Below the pieces are notes generated by a model, which saw only the letters and a program-made list of their open reading frames with translations, was not told the DNA's origin and made no database searches. This document shows, in pieces, positions 18,179-27,149 of a stretch of 64,000 nucleotides of DNA. The stretch spans positions 1 to 64,000 of the forward strand of contig CAMDLH010000001.1 in assembly GCA_945901405.1 (NCBI GenBank). Direction: 5' to 3'. Position numbers and translations under genes: made by a program. Within the stretch, counting starts at the first letter, position 1; each line of letters begins with the position of its first letter. This stretch comes from Bordetella parapertussis (lineage in GTDB: Bacteria; Pseudomonadota; Gammaproteobacteria; Burkholderiales; SG8-41).

Positions 18179-19526
18179 GCAGCGGCGCAAGACTCGCCAC
18201 ATCGCGCTCTTCATCGAGATGACGCGCGCGCTGTAGCAGTTGTTCGCATTGCGCCGTGTTGAGCACCACGGAGGCCAGGCGGCGGAATTTCCGGTTCACA
18301 TCCTCCGGCATCATGGCGCGCATCATGTGCACGCAGTCGGTGTAAGTTTCACCAGAATTCAGCCGCACGCTAACCCGTGCGCCGCGTGGTTTGGATGTTT
18401 GCCACTCCGTTTCGATTTCGGCATCGACATAGGTGTGGATTTTGCGGCTGAGCGCGAGCACCGCCGGGTCGCGGAGATTTTCTTCCGTGTATTCGTGAAA
18501 CCCCGCGCCGCCCTTGACCACAAACAGCGCCAGGCTGTAGTTGGCGCTGAACTGCGCGCTGGTGATGTCCGTGGGCTCGCGTATCAAACCGACGCGGTGC
18601 TCGTGCGCGTGGCGGTTGGTGCCGGCGCGGATTTCAGCGACGTCGTCCGCCTTGAATGGGTGTTGTTGCAGAATGCGCTCCAACGCCTCGGTCATCGGCT
18701 GCACATAACCATCCTGCGCGTAGTTCTTGTAATGCGCGCGCAGGATTTGCCACTCCGTGCCGAGGCCCGCGGTGAGCGCGGCGAGCTTGTTGGTTTCGTC
18801 GCCGAACGTGCTGCAAAAACCGCGCTCGCCTTCGAGCATGGTGGCGGGGCCGGTCAAGCCTTCGCGCGCCAGCAGCGCGGCGCGTATGCCGCCCGCCGAC
18901 GCCATGCCGCCGAAGATACGTTTCAGTTCGCCGCGGCCGGTGGCGGGCGATTCGGCAAGGCCCGCCGAATGTGCGCCGGCGATGCTCAGTGCGTGCAGCA
19001 TGGTTGCTTCGTCAAAACCAAGCAGCCTGCCGCTGGCCGCCGCCGCGCCGAACGGCCCGCACGAGCCGGTCGCGTGGTGACCGGATTTCCACAGCGCCAC
19101 CGCGACCGAAAGCCCCACGCGTGTCATCACCTCGTAAGCGATCACGGTCGCGAGGATGAAGTCCTTGCCCGTGCAATGTTGCTGTTCGCCCATGGCCAGC
19201 ACCGTGGGTATGGCGACGCTGCCGCCCTTGACCGCGGTGGCGGCGTGATTGTCATCCATCTCAAAGCCGTGGCCGAAACAGCTATTGGCGAACGCCGCGT
19301 GCTCGGGCGCGGTTTTCACACCGTGATTCACGATGGTACTGACGGCGTTGCCGCCAAGCGCCCGCACATAGCGATACGCCGCCGCGGACCACGGCAGCGT
19401 GCTGCCCGCCAGTTGCACGCCCCACGCGTGCAGCGCGAGTTCTTTCGCTTTTTCAATCACCGCCGGCGGCAGATCGGAGTACTGCAATTGCACCGCGAAC
19501 CGCGCCAGATGCCGGGTGTATTCCAT
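18168..19526 (-). CDS. MmgE/PrpD family protein
   Basis: The third MmgE/PrpD-fold protein of the window, 452 residues. 'STIVNHGVKTAPEHAAFANSCFGHGFEMDDNHA' corresponds to the conserved region of the family, and 'HYKNYAQDGYVQPMTEALERI' replaces the Cys/His-rich segment of the other two copies. The ATG at 19526 (MEYTRHLARF) has AAGGA 9 bases upstream. It is divergent from a Bug receptor and CapA-like pair at 19672. Sequence differences among the three copies suggest three different substrates. Confidence 0.87.
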   Translation of the reverse strand: MEYTRHLARFAVQLQYSDLPPAVIEKAKELALHAWGVQLAGSTLPWSAAAYRYVRALGGNAVSTIVNHGVKTAPEHAAFANSCFGHGFEMDDNHAATAVKGGSVAIPTVLAMGEQQHCTGKDFILATVIAYEVMTRVGLSVAVALWKSGHHATGSCGPFGAAAASGRLLGFDEATMLHALSIAGAHSAGLAESPATGRGELKRIFGGMASAGGIRAALLAREGLTGPATMLEGERGFCSTFGDETNKLAALTAGLGTEWQILRAHYKNYAQDGYVQPMTEALERILQQHPFKADDVAEIRAGTNRHAHEHRVGLIREPTDITSAQFSANYSLALFVVKGGAGFHEYTEENLRDPAVLALSRKIHTYVDAEIETEWQTSKPRGARVSVRLNSGETYTDCVHMMRAMMPEDVNRKFRRLASVVLNTAQCEQLLQRARHLDEERDVASLAPLLTA

Positions 19527-19671
19527 GATGTGCCATCCTTGAGGACAATACGTTCGTTTGAATGCTAACTTTACCGTGTTCTGTTCACAAGCCACGCTGC
19601 GTGGACACGAATGCCGGCATGAAATAACATTGTTCGTTACTTACGGTTCGCAATCACTTCGGAAACAACCA

Positions 19672-20673
19672 ATGCTTGCACGTATACGTCTGACAGCCGC
19701 GGGTATCGCTGCCGCGATCCTGAGCGCGATTCTGGTTGCGGCTACGGCGGCGGCCACGGCGGCAACCTGGGCGCCCGAGCGCAACGTTGAAATCGTGGTG
19801 ACCACCGGCCCTTCGGGCGCGCAAGACCGCACCGCACGCACCATGCAGGCGATCTTGCAGCAGCGCAAGATACTGAACGTGCCTGTTTCCGTCATGAACA
19901 AGCCCGGCGCGGGCGGCGGCCTGGGGCTGATCTATCTCAATCAACATGCGCGCGACGGGCACTATCTGTTGACGACTTCGCCAACAATACTGGCCAATCA
20001 TATTGTCGGCATCAGTCAGCTGACTTACACCGACGTGACGCCGCTGGCGCAGCTATTTTCGGAATATGTCGGGTTTGCCGTGCGCGCCGACTCGCCGATT
20101 AAAAGTGCGCGCGATCTGGTGGATAGAGTCCGCAAGGACCCGTCTGCATTCAGCGCGTCGATCTCAACCAGCGCGGGCAATCACAATCACATCGCGATCG
20201 GTTTGGTGATGAAAGCAGCGGGCATCGATCTGAAGCCGCTGAAGGTGGTGGTATTCAAGGCGTCGGGCGAATCGGTGACGGCGGTGCTGGGCGGGCATGT
20301 GGATTTTCTGGCGACCACGGCGTCCAATCTCATGCAGCAGGCGAGCGAAGGCAAGATGCGCGTGCTCGCCATCGCGGCGCCTGCGCGCCTGCGCGGTGCG
20401 CTTGCCAGCGTGCCCACGTGGCGTGAGCTTGGGGTGGACGCCATCGGCAATAACTGGCGCGGTGTGGCCGGGCCGAGGGGCATGACCGGCCCGCAAGTCG
20501 AATACTGGCAGGCGCAGTTGGCTAAACTGGTGGCGACGGATGAATGGAAGTCCGACATCGACAAGAATCTGTGGGTGGGCAATTTCATGAGTGCCGCCGA
20601 CAGTGCCGCCGAATACAAGCGGCAGTACGCGGAATTGAAAGAAGTTTTGACGGGACTGGGACTGGCGAAATAA
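19672..20673 (+). CDS. Bug/TctC-family solute-binding protein (WxPER subgroup)
   Basis: A 333-residue receptor with a long Ala-rich signal peptide and 'TWAPERNVEIVVTTGPSGAQD', clearly akin to the receptors at 784 and 45368 (shared 'LNQHARDGHYL', 'ADSPIKSARDL', 'VPTWRE', 'NNWRG'). The upstream open frame begins at 19558 but the signal peptide starts at the ATG at 19672. A weak match to the dispersed motif (GTTACTTACGGTT, about 19636-19648) lies in the upstream gap. A CapA-like gene follows 43 bases later. Confidence 0.91.
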   Translation: MLARIRLTAAGIAAAILSAILVAATAAATAATWAPERNVEIVVTTGPSGAQDRTARTMQAILQQRKILNVPVSVMNKPGAGGGLGLIYLNQHARDGHYLLTTSPTILANHIVGISQLTYTDVTPLAQLFSEYVGFAVRADSPIKSARDLVDRVRKDPSAFSASISTSAGNHNHIAIGLVMKAAGIDLKPLKVVVFKASGESVTAVLGGHVDFLATTASNLMQQASEGKMRVLAIAAPARLRGALASVPTWRELGVDAIGNNWRGVAGPRGMTGPQVEYWQAQLAKLVATDEWKSDIDKNLWVGNFMSAADSAAEYKRQYAELKEVLTGLGLAK

Positions 20674-20716
20674 ACGCAGGCTGTAACTATAAGCACACGC
20701 AAAGGGAGCATTCAAC

Positions 20717-21847
20717 ATGGCGGACAAAAACACCGTGACACTGATGACCGGCGGCGACATCGGCCCGGTCTACAAACCGACCGAGGAGTTCGCCGAACTC
20801 ATCGCACCCGTGATGGCGCAGGCGGATATTCGGCTGGGGCAATGCGAGCGCACGTATTCGCTGCGCGGGCAGGAGCCGCAGTTTGCCTACGGGCCGGGCG
20901 GGCAGCACAGCCGGTTGAACCCCGACATGGCGGGCGTGTGGAACAAGGCGGGCATCGATATCGTCTCGCTTGCGAGCAATCACGCGATGGATTGGGGGCC
21001 GGAGGCGATGCTCGACACCGCCGAGATGTTCAGGGGCATGGGCAAGATCGTCATCGGCGCCGGGCGCAACGAGGAAGAGGCGCGCAAGCCCGCGATCATC
21101 GAGCGCAACGGCGTGAAGATTGCGATCCTTGCGTATTGTTCGGTGTTGCGCGACGGGCAGGCCGCGGGCAAGGGCAAGGCGGGCATCGCGCCGGTGCGCG
21201 CGCATACGCATTACGCGGCCGAGGAATTCCAGCCCGGCTCGCCGCCGCGAGTGATCAGCACGCCATACGAAGAAGACGTTGCGGCGATGCAGGCGGATAT
21301 CCGCAAGGCGAAGCAGCAGGCCGACGTGGTGATCATGACGATCCACTGGGGCATACGCCTGGTGCCGAAAACAATCTGCACCTATCAGCCGCCGATCGCG
21401 CATGCGGCCATTGATGCGGGCGTGGATTTGATACTCGGCCACCACGCGCATTCGATCAAGGCGGTGGAAGTCTACAAGGGCAAGGTGTGTTTTTACAGCA
21501 TCGGCAATTTCATGACCACGGGGTCACCGAAGAATTCACCGAATACCTACGACTGGAACCTGATCTGGCTGCCGATCGATCAGGATTGTTTGCCGCCGAA
21601 CGGACGCTATTTCTTTCCATCACATTGCCGCATGACCATGGTGCCGAAAATCGTCATGAGCAAGCAGGGGGTCGATAGAATTTCGTTTCTGCCGGCCTAC
21701 ATCAACCATCGCGCGCAGCCCTACGCCGTGGCGGCGGATGATCCGAAATTCGCCGAGATACTGAAATTCACCGAGTGGGTTTCCGATCAGCACCCGCACA
21801 AGTTCCGGGTGGAGGGGAATGAAGTGGTGGTGGAGACGGTGTTATAG
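20717..21847 (+). CDS. CapA-family metallophosphoesterase-like protein
   Basis: A 376-residue protein of the CapA/PgsA (poly-gamma-glutamate synthesis) family, which has a calcineurin-like phosphoesterase fold. Metal-site motifs are visible: 'MTGGDIGPV', 'VSLASNHAMDWG', 'IHWGIRL' and 'LILGHHAHS', ending 'FYSIGNFM'. No signal peptide or membrane helix is seen, unlike membrane-anchored CapA of capsule systems, so it is likely a soluble cytosolic hydrolase. The ribosome site AAGGGAG is good. Placed behind a Bug receptor, it may act on a phosphorylated or amide catabolite rather than on capsule. Confidence 0.85.
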   Translation: MADKNTVTLMTGGDIGPVYKPTEEFAELIAPVMAQADIRLGQCERTYSLRGQEPQFAYGPGGQHSRLNPDMAGVWNKAGIDIVSLASNHAMDWGPEAMLDTAEMFRGMGKIVIGAGRNEEEARKPAIIERNGVKIAILAYCSVLRDGQAAGKGKAGIAPVRAHTHYAAEEFQPGSPPRVISTPYEEDVAAMQADIRKAKQQADVVIMTIHWGIRLVPKTICTYQPPIAHAAIDAGVDLILGHHAHSIKAVEVYKGKVCFYSIGNFMTTGSPKNSPNTYDWNLIWLPIDQDCLPPNGRYFFPSHCRMTMVPKIVMSKQGVDRISFLPAYINHRAQPYAVAADDPKFAEILKFTEWVSDQHPHKFRVEGNEVVVETVL

Positions 21848-21875
21848 AGTCAAGCGAGAGCAAATAACCACGACC

Positions 21876-21904
21876 GTCGTTCCCGCCTGCGCGGCAACGA
21901 CAGT
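21876..21904. repeat. Interspersed palindromic repeat (GTTCCCGCCTGCGCGGCAAC type)
   Basis: GTCGTTCCCGCCTGCGCGGCAACGACAG between the convergent CapA and amidohydrolase genes. Twenty-five bases (21879-21903) are identical to 27589-27613. This is a form of the common proteobacterial 'GTCATTCCCGCG...' interspersed repeat. Confidence 0.6.
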
Positions 21905-21921
21905 ACTGGCCCATCGATTTT

Positions 21922-22995
21922 TTACGGCTTGATACCCAATAACTTAGCCGCCGTCCCACCCAGCATCGCGATGCGCTCGTCGTCGGTAAACCCCGGCGTA
22001 TTCATGATGTGCGTCACCGGGTCTTCGTGCCACGGAATCGGGTGATCGGTGCCGATGACGAGTTGGCCTACCCCGACCATGGTCGCCAGGTGGCGCAGCA
22101 TCTCCGGCGTGAACACCAGTGTGTCGTAGTACATCGTCTTCAGGTATTCGGTCGGCTTCTTCTTAAGCCTTACGTTCGGGTCGCAATGCCACGGCGCCAC
22201 GCGGCAGGGGTGATCCGAGCGCGGCGCGTACGAGGGCAGAAAACCACCGCCGTGCGCGGAGCAAAGCTTCAGGTTGGGGAATTTATCCAGCGTGCCGTCG
22301 AAAATCAGGTGTGACAGGCAAATCGTCGTGTCCAACGGATTGCCGATGGTGTTGGCGAGCCAGCCGTTGCCCTTGAAGCGGCGCGCGAGTTCGGGCGTGC
22401 TTTGCGGGTGGATGAAGATCAGCACGCCGAGTTCCTCGGCCTTGGCCCAGAACGGATGAAACTTCGGATCGGAGAATTCGGCATCCGCGCAGCTCGCGCC
22501 CACTGCGGCGCCGCGCAGGCCGAGTTTTTTAACGCCGTGTTCCAATTGCTCGGCGGCGAGCTTGGGGTCTTGCAGCGTGACCGAGGCAAATGCCACCAGC
22601 CGGTCGGGATAGGTTGCGCACATCTCGGCAAGAGCATCATTCTGCAAGCGGCAAATCTCGGCGGCGAGATCGCGCTTTTCGCGATACCAGAACGGGTTGA
22701 TGGATAGCGCCTCGATATCGACACCTTGCTTGTCCATGGCGGCAATGCGCTTGGGCCCCACTTCGTCAAGATCAGGGAACTGATGATCCGCGGCGGTTTT
22801 GCCGGCCAGCGCGAACGCCTCCGGCACGATGCAATGCGCATGCACGTCGATGGTTTTGACCCGCTTGCCGCCGACCGAAACCTGCCGCCGCTGCCCGCCC
22901 GCGGCCGCCTGCATGCCATTGGTTACGCTGTTCATTTCACATCCGGTGAATACGACCGGGGATTTTCTTTTGCCTGAATTGCCACGCGTTTGCAT
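21922..22995 (-). CDS. Amidohydrolase 2 family protein (ACMSD-like)
   Basis: A 357-residue TIM-barrel metal hydrolase or decarboxylase of the aminocarboxymuconate-semialdehyde decarboxylase family. Metal ligands are His52 and His54 in 'TIDVHAHC', a His in 'IFIHPQST', one in 'LCSAHGGGF', and the Asp in 'IGTDHPIPWHED'. The ATG at 22995 has an AAGGAGAG ribosome site 8 bases away. It gives a basic 45-residue N-terminal extension before the barrel, so a later start at MNSVTNG is possible. A Bug receptor lies 27 bases upstream on the same strand, pointing to aromatic-acid or related catabolism. Confidence 0.87.
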   Translation of the reverse strand: MQTRGNSGKRKSPVVFTGCEMNSVTNGMQAAAGGQRRQVSVGGKRVKTIDVHAHCIVPEAFALAGKTAADHQFPDLDEVGPKRIAAMDKQGVDIEALSINPFWYREKRDLAAEICRLQNDALAEMCATYPDRLVAFASVTLQDPKLAAEQLEHGVKKLGLRGAAVGASCADAEFSDPKFHPFWAKAEELGVLIFIHPQSTPELARRFKGNGWLANTIGNPLDTTICLSHLIFDGTLDKFPNLKLCSAHGGGFLPSYAPRSDHPCRVAPWHCDPNVRLKKKPTEYLKTMYYDTLVFTPEMLRHLATMVGVGQLVIGTDHPIPWHEDPVTHIMNTPGFTDDERIAMLGGTAAKLLGIKP

Positions 22996-23022
22996 TTATT
23001 GCTCTCCTTGGTTTGATGGTTG

Positions 23023-24003
23023 CTACTGTTTAATTCCGGTGCGGCGAATGATATCCGCAATCGTGTCGATGTCGCGCAGCAATGTGGCGCTGGCCTGCTC
23101 GGTGCTGCTGCCGATGACTTCCGAGCCTTCCGCCGCGAGCCGCGCCTTCACTTCTGGCGTGTTCAATGCCCTGATGATTTCGCGATGCAGGCGCGTAATG
23201 ATATCCGCGGGCGTGGCACTTGCAACCATGATCATATAACCTGCGTTTTCCTCGAAGCCATTGATGCCCGCCTCGCCCGCGGTCGGAACGTTCGGCAGCC
23301 GGCTTGAGCGCTTGGCGCCGGTGACGATGATGCCGCGCACGCGCCCGGAATCAACGAACGGCGCGGTTGCCACCAGATTGAAAAACCCGGCCTGTATGTG
23401 CCCGGCAACCAGATCAACCAGCGCGGGGCCGGAGCCTTTGTACGGAATATTCGTGATCATCAGGCCGGTGTTGATTTTGAGCATTTCCATGCGCAGTTGA
23501 CCGGCAGCGCCGCCGACGCCGTAGCTCAAATCCTTGGGGCGCTTTTTCGACAGCGCCACCAGTTCGCTCACCGACTTCACCGGCAGCGACGGATGTATGC
23601 TCAGCATGTTGGGCGAGGCCGCGAGTATCGAAATCGGCTTCATATCCTTGCGCGCGTCGAAGGGCATCTTCGGATACATGCCCGCGTTGACGTTATACGA
23701 GTCGCCGGACATCAGCAGCATCATGTAACCGTCGGCGGGCGCCTTGGCCACGACCTCGCTCCCCACCACGCCGCCGGCGCCGCCGCGATTTTCCACCACC
23801 ACCGGCTGCCCCAGCCCCGCCGTCAGCAGCGGCCCCATGGTGCGCGCGAGGATATCGGTGGTACCGCCCGGCGCCAGGGGTACGATCAATCTTATGGGAC
23901 GATTCGGCCACGCCTGCGGCTGCGCGATAACATACGGCGCGATCAGGGCAAGACCCGCGACGGCCAGGCGCCGCAATGCACGACTACTGATCGGGTGATT
24001 CAT
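23023..24003 (-). CDS. Bug/TctC-family solute-binding protein
   Basis: A 326-residue receptor: signal peptide to about PYVIAQ, then 'WPNRPIRLIVPLAPGGTTD', with 'LSYGVGGAAGQLRMEML' where most paralogues read YGSxGxGS. The ATG at 24003 has GGAG 9 bases upstream and is preferred over an in-frame ATG at 24018. It is first of a two-gene unit with the ACMSD-like amidohydrolase. The 207-base region upstream, toward the divergent DUF1566 gene, holds no further gene. Confidence 0.92.
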   Translation of the reverse strand: MNHPISSRALRRLAVAGLALIAPYVIAQPQAWPNRPIRLIVPLAPGGTTDILARTMGPLLTAGLGQPVVVENRGGAGGVVGSEVVAKAPADGYMMLLMSGDSYNVNAGMYPKMPFDARKDMKPISILAASPNMLSIHPSLPVKSVSELVALSKKRPKDLSYGVGGAAGQLRMEMLKINTGLMITNIPYKGSGPALVDLVAGHIQAGFFNLVATAPFVDSGRVRGIIVTGAKRSSRLPNVPTAGEAGINGFEENAGYMIMVASATPADIITRLHREIIRALNTPEVKARLAAEGSEVIGSSTEQASATLLRDIDTIADIIRRTGIKQ

Positions 24004-24210
24004 GGTTTGTCGCTCCATTCGTTGGTTTCGTCATCGCACGATTATTTAGACTGACAGTAACGCCGCCAGAATAGCCGCAATTGAATATTTCGCAAGTGAC
24101 GGAACAATATTGCCCGCTGCGGCCGCACTCAACACTGTTAGCATGCAATGTGAAACGGGCTTACACTCGCTATCGAAGGCAGTTCACTCATTCACGGGGT
24201 ATCGATCAAT

Positions 24211-24705
24211 ATGAAGAAGATAATATTAGGCGCGCTCGCGGCGTTGTTTGCGGCCAATGCGTTGGCGCAAAACGCAACGGTGATTGATGTAGAGGGCAAA
24301 AAACTTCAGGTGGTGAATCTTGATGCGAACGGCCGCGTTCCCTGGGGCGGCTACACGCAGATTGGCAACTCTGTGCGCAGCGAAAACGACGGGGCCGCGA
24401 ACACCAAGGCCATCATCGCCGCCGTTGGCAACAACCCGAACTACGGCAACAAGCCGTATGCCGCCTCGCTCTGCGCCGGGCTGAATTCAGGCGGTAATCA
24501 GGATTGGTATCTGCCGTCGGTGAACGAATTAAAGGGCCTGTTCAAAAGCGCGAAGGCCCTGGGCTTTGGCGAGCGGCACACCTACTGGAGCAGCACCGAA
24601 ACCAGCGGTACGCAGGCGGCAACGGTGTACATGTACAACGGCACCGTGTACAACAACGCCAAGGTCGATAGCCATCACCATGTGTGCGTAAGAAAAGCGG
24701 AATAG
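24211..24705 (+). CDS. Secreted DUF1566 (Lcl-like) domain protein
   Basis: A 164-residue exported protein: signal peptide 'MKKIILGALAALFAANALAQ' and then one DUF1566 domain with the diagnostic 'WYLPSVNELKGL', 'YWSSTETSGTQAATVYMY' and C-terminal 'HHVCVRK'. Related domains occur in surface and periplasmic proteins, including the collagen-like Lcl of Legionella, with a structural or binding role. Two Cys residues (in ASLCAG and HVCVRK) could form a disulfide. It is probably monocistronic. Confidence 0.85.
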   Translation: MKKIILGALAALFAANALAQNATVIDVEGKKLQVVNLDANGRVPWGGYTQIGNSVRSENDGAANTKAIIAAVGNNPNYGNKPYAASLCAGLNSGGNQDWYLPSVNELKGLFKSAKALGFGERHTYWSSTETSGTQAATVYMYNGTVYNNAKVDSHHHVCVRKAE

Positions 24706-24780
24706 CGCGCGGTTTTTTGCGCAGGGCCTGGCGCATAGCCCGCGGCCGGGCGCCGGAGCGCTGGAAATCGTGTATCTGCC

Positions 24781-26298
24781 ATGCCTGACATCATTCTCAC
24801 CACCATCAACGCGCGCTACGTGCATGCCGCTCTTGGGCTGCGCTATCTCGCGGCGAACATGGGCGCGCTCGCGCCGCGCACGCGCATCATCGAGTTTGTG
24901 CTCGGCCAGCGCGCGTTCGAGATCGTCGAAGACCTGCTGGCGCTTAACCCGCGCATCGTCGGCATCGGCGTTTACATCTGGAATGTGGATGAGAGCACGC
25001 GCGTGGTGGCGTTGCTCAAGAAAATCGCGCCTCACGTCACGGTGATTCTCGGCGGGCCGGAGGTGAGCTTCGAGACTGGCGGGCAACGCATCTGCGCACT
25101 GGCGGATCATGTGATCACCGGTTGGGGTGATGTGACATTTGCGAAAGTGGCGCATGAAATACTGAACGATAACGCACCCTCGCAAAAGATGATCGCTGGC
25201 GTGCAGCCGCCGCTGGCGCAGCTCGCAATGCCCTATGCGCAATACACCGACGTGGATATCGCGAAACGTTTTATCTATGTCGAGGCCTCGCGCGGCTGTC
25301 CGTTCAAGTGCGAGTTTTGTCTGTCGGCACTTGATAAAACCGCGTGGCCCTTCGAACTGGATGTGTTCATGGCCGAGCTCGGGCAACTCTACAATCGCGG
25401 CGCGCGTAATTTTCGTTTCGTCGATCGCACCTTCAATCTCAAGGTGGCGGTGAGCGAGCGCATCCTGGAGTTTTTTCTGGCGCGCATGGACGACAATCTG
25501 TTCATGCACTTCGAACTGATACCTGATCATCTGCCGGACAAGCTGAAGGATGCCATCGCAAAGTTTCCGCCGGGCGCGCTGCATTTCGAGATCGGCATTC
25601 AGACCTTCAACCCGGATGTGCAGGAGCGTATTTCGCGGCGGCAGGACGACGCGCAGGCCGAGGCGAATATTCGCTGGCTGCGCGAGCAATCGAATGCGCT
25701 GATCCACGTCGATCTCATCGCCGGGCTGCCGGGCGAAGACCTCGCGAGTTTCGGCCGCGGGTTCGACCGGCTGCATGCGTTAAAGCCGCATGAGATTCAG
25801 GTCGGTATCCTCAAACGTTTGCGCGGCGCGCCGATAGAGCGCCACACGGATGCGCATCAACTGCGTTTCAATCCCGATGCGCCCTACAACGTGCTGGCGA
25901 CCGATTGCATCAACTTCAACGACATGCAGCGCATCAATCGCTTCGCGCGTTATTGGGATCTTGCGGGCAACTCCGGGCGCTTTCGCTATGCGCTGCCGCT
26001 GCTGCTCGCCGATGCGCCGTTCGAGCGCTTCATGCGCTTTGCCGATTGGCTGTATGCGCGCACGCACAAGACGCATGAGTTCGCGTTTGAGCGCTTGTGC
26101 GAATTCGTGCATGCGCATCTGATCGAGATCGCGGGTGTTGATGCTGCCGCCGCAAGTGCAGCCGTGGAGGCGGATTACGAAGCCAGCGGCGCGCGCGGTA
26201 AACTCGCGTTCATGCAGAGTGGCGTGCGCCCGCGTGATGCCCGCAACGCCACCGCGCGGCAGCACATGCGCCAGGCGCGGCACGTCACGGCGGTATAA
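24781..26298 (+). CDS. B12-binding-domain radical SAM protein (DUF4080 type)
   Basis: A 505-residue protein with an N-terminal cobalamin-binding-like domain (residues 1-140, 'TTINARYVHAALGLRYLAANM', 'ILGGPEVSFE'). A radical SAM core follows, with the iron-sulfur motif Cys173-x3-Cys177-x2-Cys180 in 'EASRGCPFKCEFC'. The C-terminal 150 residues fit DUF4080. The N-domain lacks an obvious DxHxxG cobalamin ligand motif, as in other members of this group. It would cleave SAM to a radical, possibly for methyl transfer; the substrate is unknown. It stands alone ahead of a DUF2237 operon. Confidence 0.85.
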   Translation: MPDIILTTINARYVHAALGLRYLAANMGALAPRTRIIEFVLGQRAFEIVEDLLALNPRIVGIGVYIWNVDESTRVVALLKKIAPHVTVILGGPEVSFETGGQRICALADHVITGWGDVTFAKVAHEILNDNAPSQKMIAGVQPPLAQLAMPYAQYTDVDIAKRFIYVEASRGCPFKCEFCLSALDKTAWPFELDVFMAELGQLYNRGARNFRFVDRTFNLKVAVSERILEFFLARMDDNLFMHFELIPDHLPDKLKDAIAKFPPGALHFEIGIQTFNPDVQERISRRQDDAQAEANIRWLREQSNALIHVDLIAGLPGEDLASFGRGFDRLHALKPHEIQVGILKRLRGAPIERHTDAHQLRFNPDAPYNVLATDCINFNDMQRINRFARYWDLAGNSGRFRYALPLLLADAPFERFMRFADWLYARTHKTHEFAFERLCEFVHAHLIEIAGVDAAAASAAVEADYEASGARGKLAFMQSGVRPRDARNATARQHMRQARHVTAV

Positions 26299-26324
26299 GG
26301 TAACTAATTGTTTTTATTGAATAT
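26299..26324 (-). repeat. Dispersed AT-rich motif, copy 3
   Basis: On the minus strand TCAATAAAAACA-ATTAG-TTACC. It lies between the radical SAM stop and the DUF2237 start at 26338, which is the first gene of a three-gene operon. Relative to that gene the motif is in reverse orientation, and the A-rich half is nearest the gene. Confidence 0.75.
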
Positions 26325-26337
26325 TTTGTGAGACTGT

Positions 26338-26727
26338 ATGAGGCGATTCGACCCCCACGAACACTCGCGCAACGTGCTTGGCGAAAAGTTGCAGTCGTGC
26401 AGCGAAGACCCGGTGACGGGTTTTTATCGCGACGGCTGCTGCAACGTCGGCCCCGACGATTTGGGCGTGCACTCGGTTTGCGTGAGCTTGACGGCGGAAT
26501 TTTTGGAATTCAGCAAGGCGCGCGGCAACGATCTATCGACGCCGATGCCGCAGTTCGGTTTTGATGGATTAAAGCCCGGCGATCAATGGTGTTTGTGCGC
26601 CGCGCGCTGGAAGGAGGCGCTCGATGCGAACGCCGCGCCGCGCGTGGTACTGCGCGCCACGCACGAAGCGACGCTGGAGTTTGTATCGCTGGATGACTTG
26701 AAAAAATTTGCGATTGATTTGAGCTGA
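26338..26727 (+). CDS. DUF2237 family protein
   Basis: A 129-residue soluble protein of the DUF2237 family, with the signatures 'NVLGEKLQSCS', 'GFYRDGCC', 'HSVCVSLTAEFLEFSKARGNDLSTP' and 'GLKPGDQWCLCAARW'. The function is unknown. The conserved Cys residues could bind metal. First of three closely spaced genes (next start 4 bases after its stop). A copy of the dispersed motif precedes it, and no Shine-Dalgarno sequence is evident. Confidence 0.88.
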   Translation: MRRFDPHEHSRNVLGEKLQSCSEDPVTGFYRDGCCNVGPDDLGVHSVCVSLTAEFLEFSKARGNDLSTPMPQFGFDGLKPGDQWCLCAARWKEALDANAAPRVVLRATHEATLEFVSLDDLKKFAIDLS

Positions 26728-26731
26728 CGTC

Positions 26732-27139
26732 ATGGCCGACTACGACGAAAAAACCCAACTGGCGCTCCCGGGCAACAACCTCATCACGCTCACCCACGTG
26801 GTCTACGCGCTGCACGCCTTCAGCGCGATCACTGGGCTGACCACGGCGGCGTTCATCGTCACTGCGTTTCTCACCGGCTGGCCTTCGATCATCGCGGTCA
26901 TCATCAATTACGTGAAGCGCGGCGACGTGCGCGGCACGTTTCTTGATTCGCATTTCTCGTGGCAGATACGCACCTTCTGGTGGGCGCTGCTGTGGTGCGC
27001 GATCAGCGGATTGCTGATTATTACGCTTGTCGGCGCGTTGATCGGTTTGCCGCTGCTGGCATTGACTGGCGTGTGGGTCATCTATCGCATCGTGCGCGGC
27101 TGGCTCGCGTTGCTGTCGAACAAACCCATGCCGATGTGA
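26732..27139 (+). CDS. DUF4870-like membrane protein
   Basis: A 135-residue integral membrane protein with about three hydrophobic helices ('HAFSAITGLTTAAFIVTAFL', 'WWALLWCAISGLLIITLVGA', 'LLALTGVWVIYRIVRG'). The 'DSHFSWQIRTFWWALLW' segment is typical of DUF4870-type small membrane proteins. The function is unknown. It sits between DUF2237 and hslR with gaps of 4 and 10 bases. Confidence 0.8.
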   Translation: MADYDEKTQLALPGNNLITLTHVVYALHAFSAITGLTTAAFIVTAFLTGWPSIIAVIINYVKRGDVRGTFLDSHFSWQIRTFWWALLWCAISGLLIITLVGALIGLPLLALTGVWVIYRIVRGWLALLSNKPMPM

Positions 27140-27149
27140 CAATGTAACA

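Noticed and set aside
19628-19648. Partial dispersed-motif match (GTTACTTACGGTT) upstream of the receptor at 19672
   Set aside because: The TTACG end matches but the A-rich half is missing, so it is counted only as a weak match.
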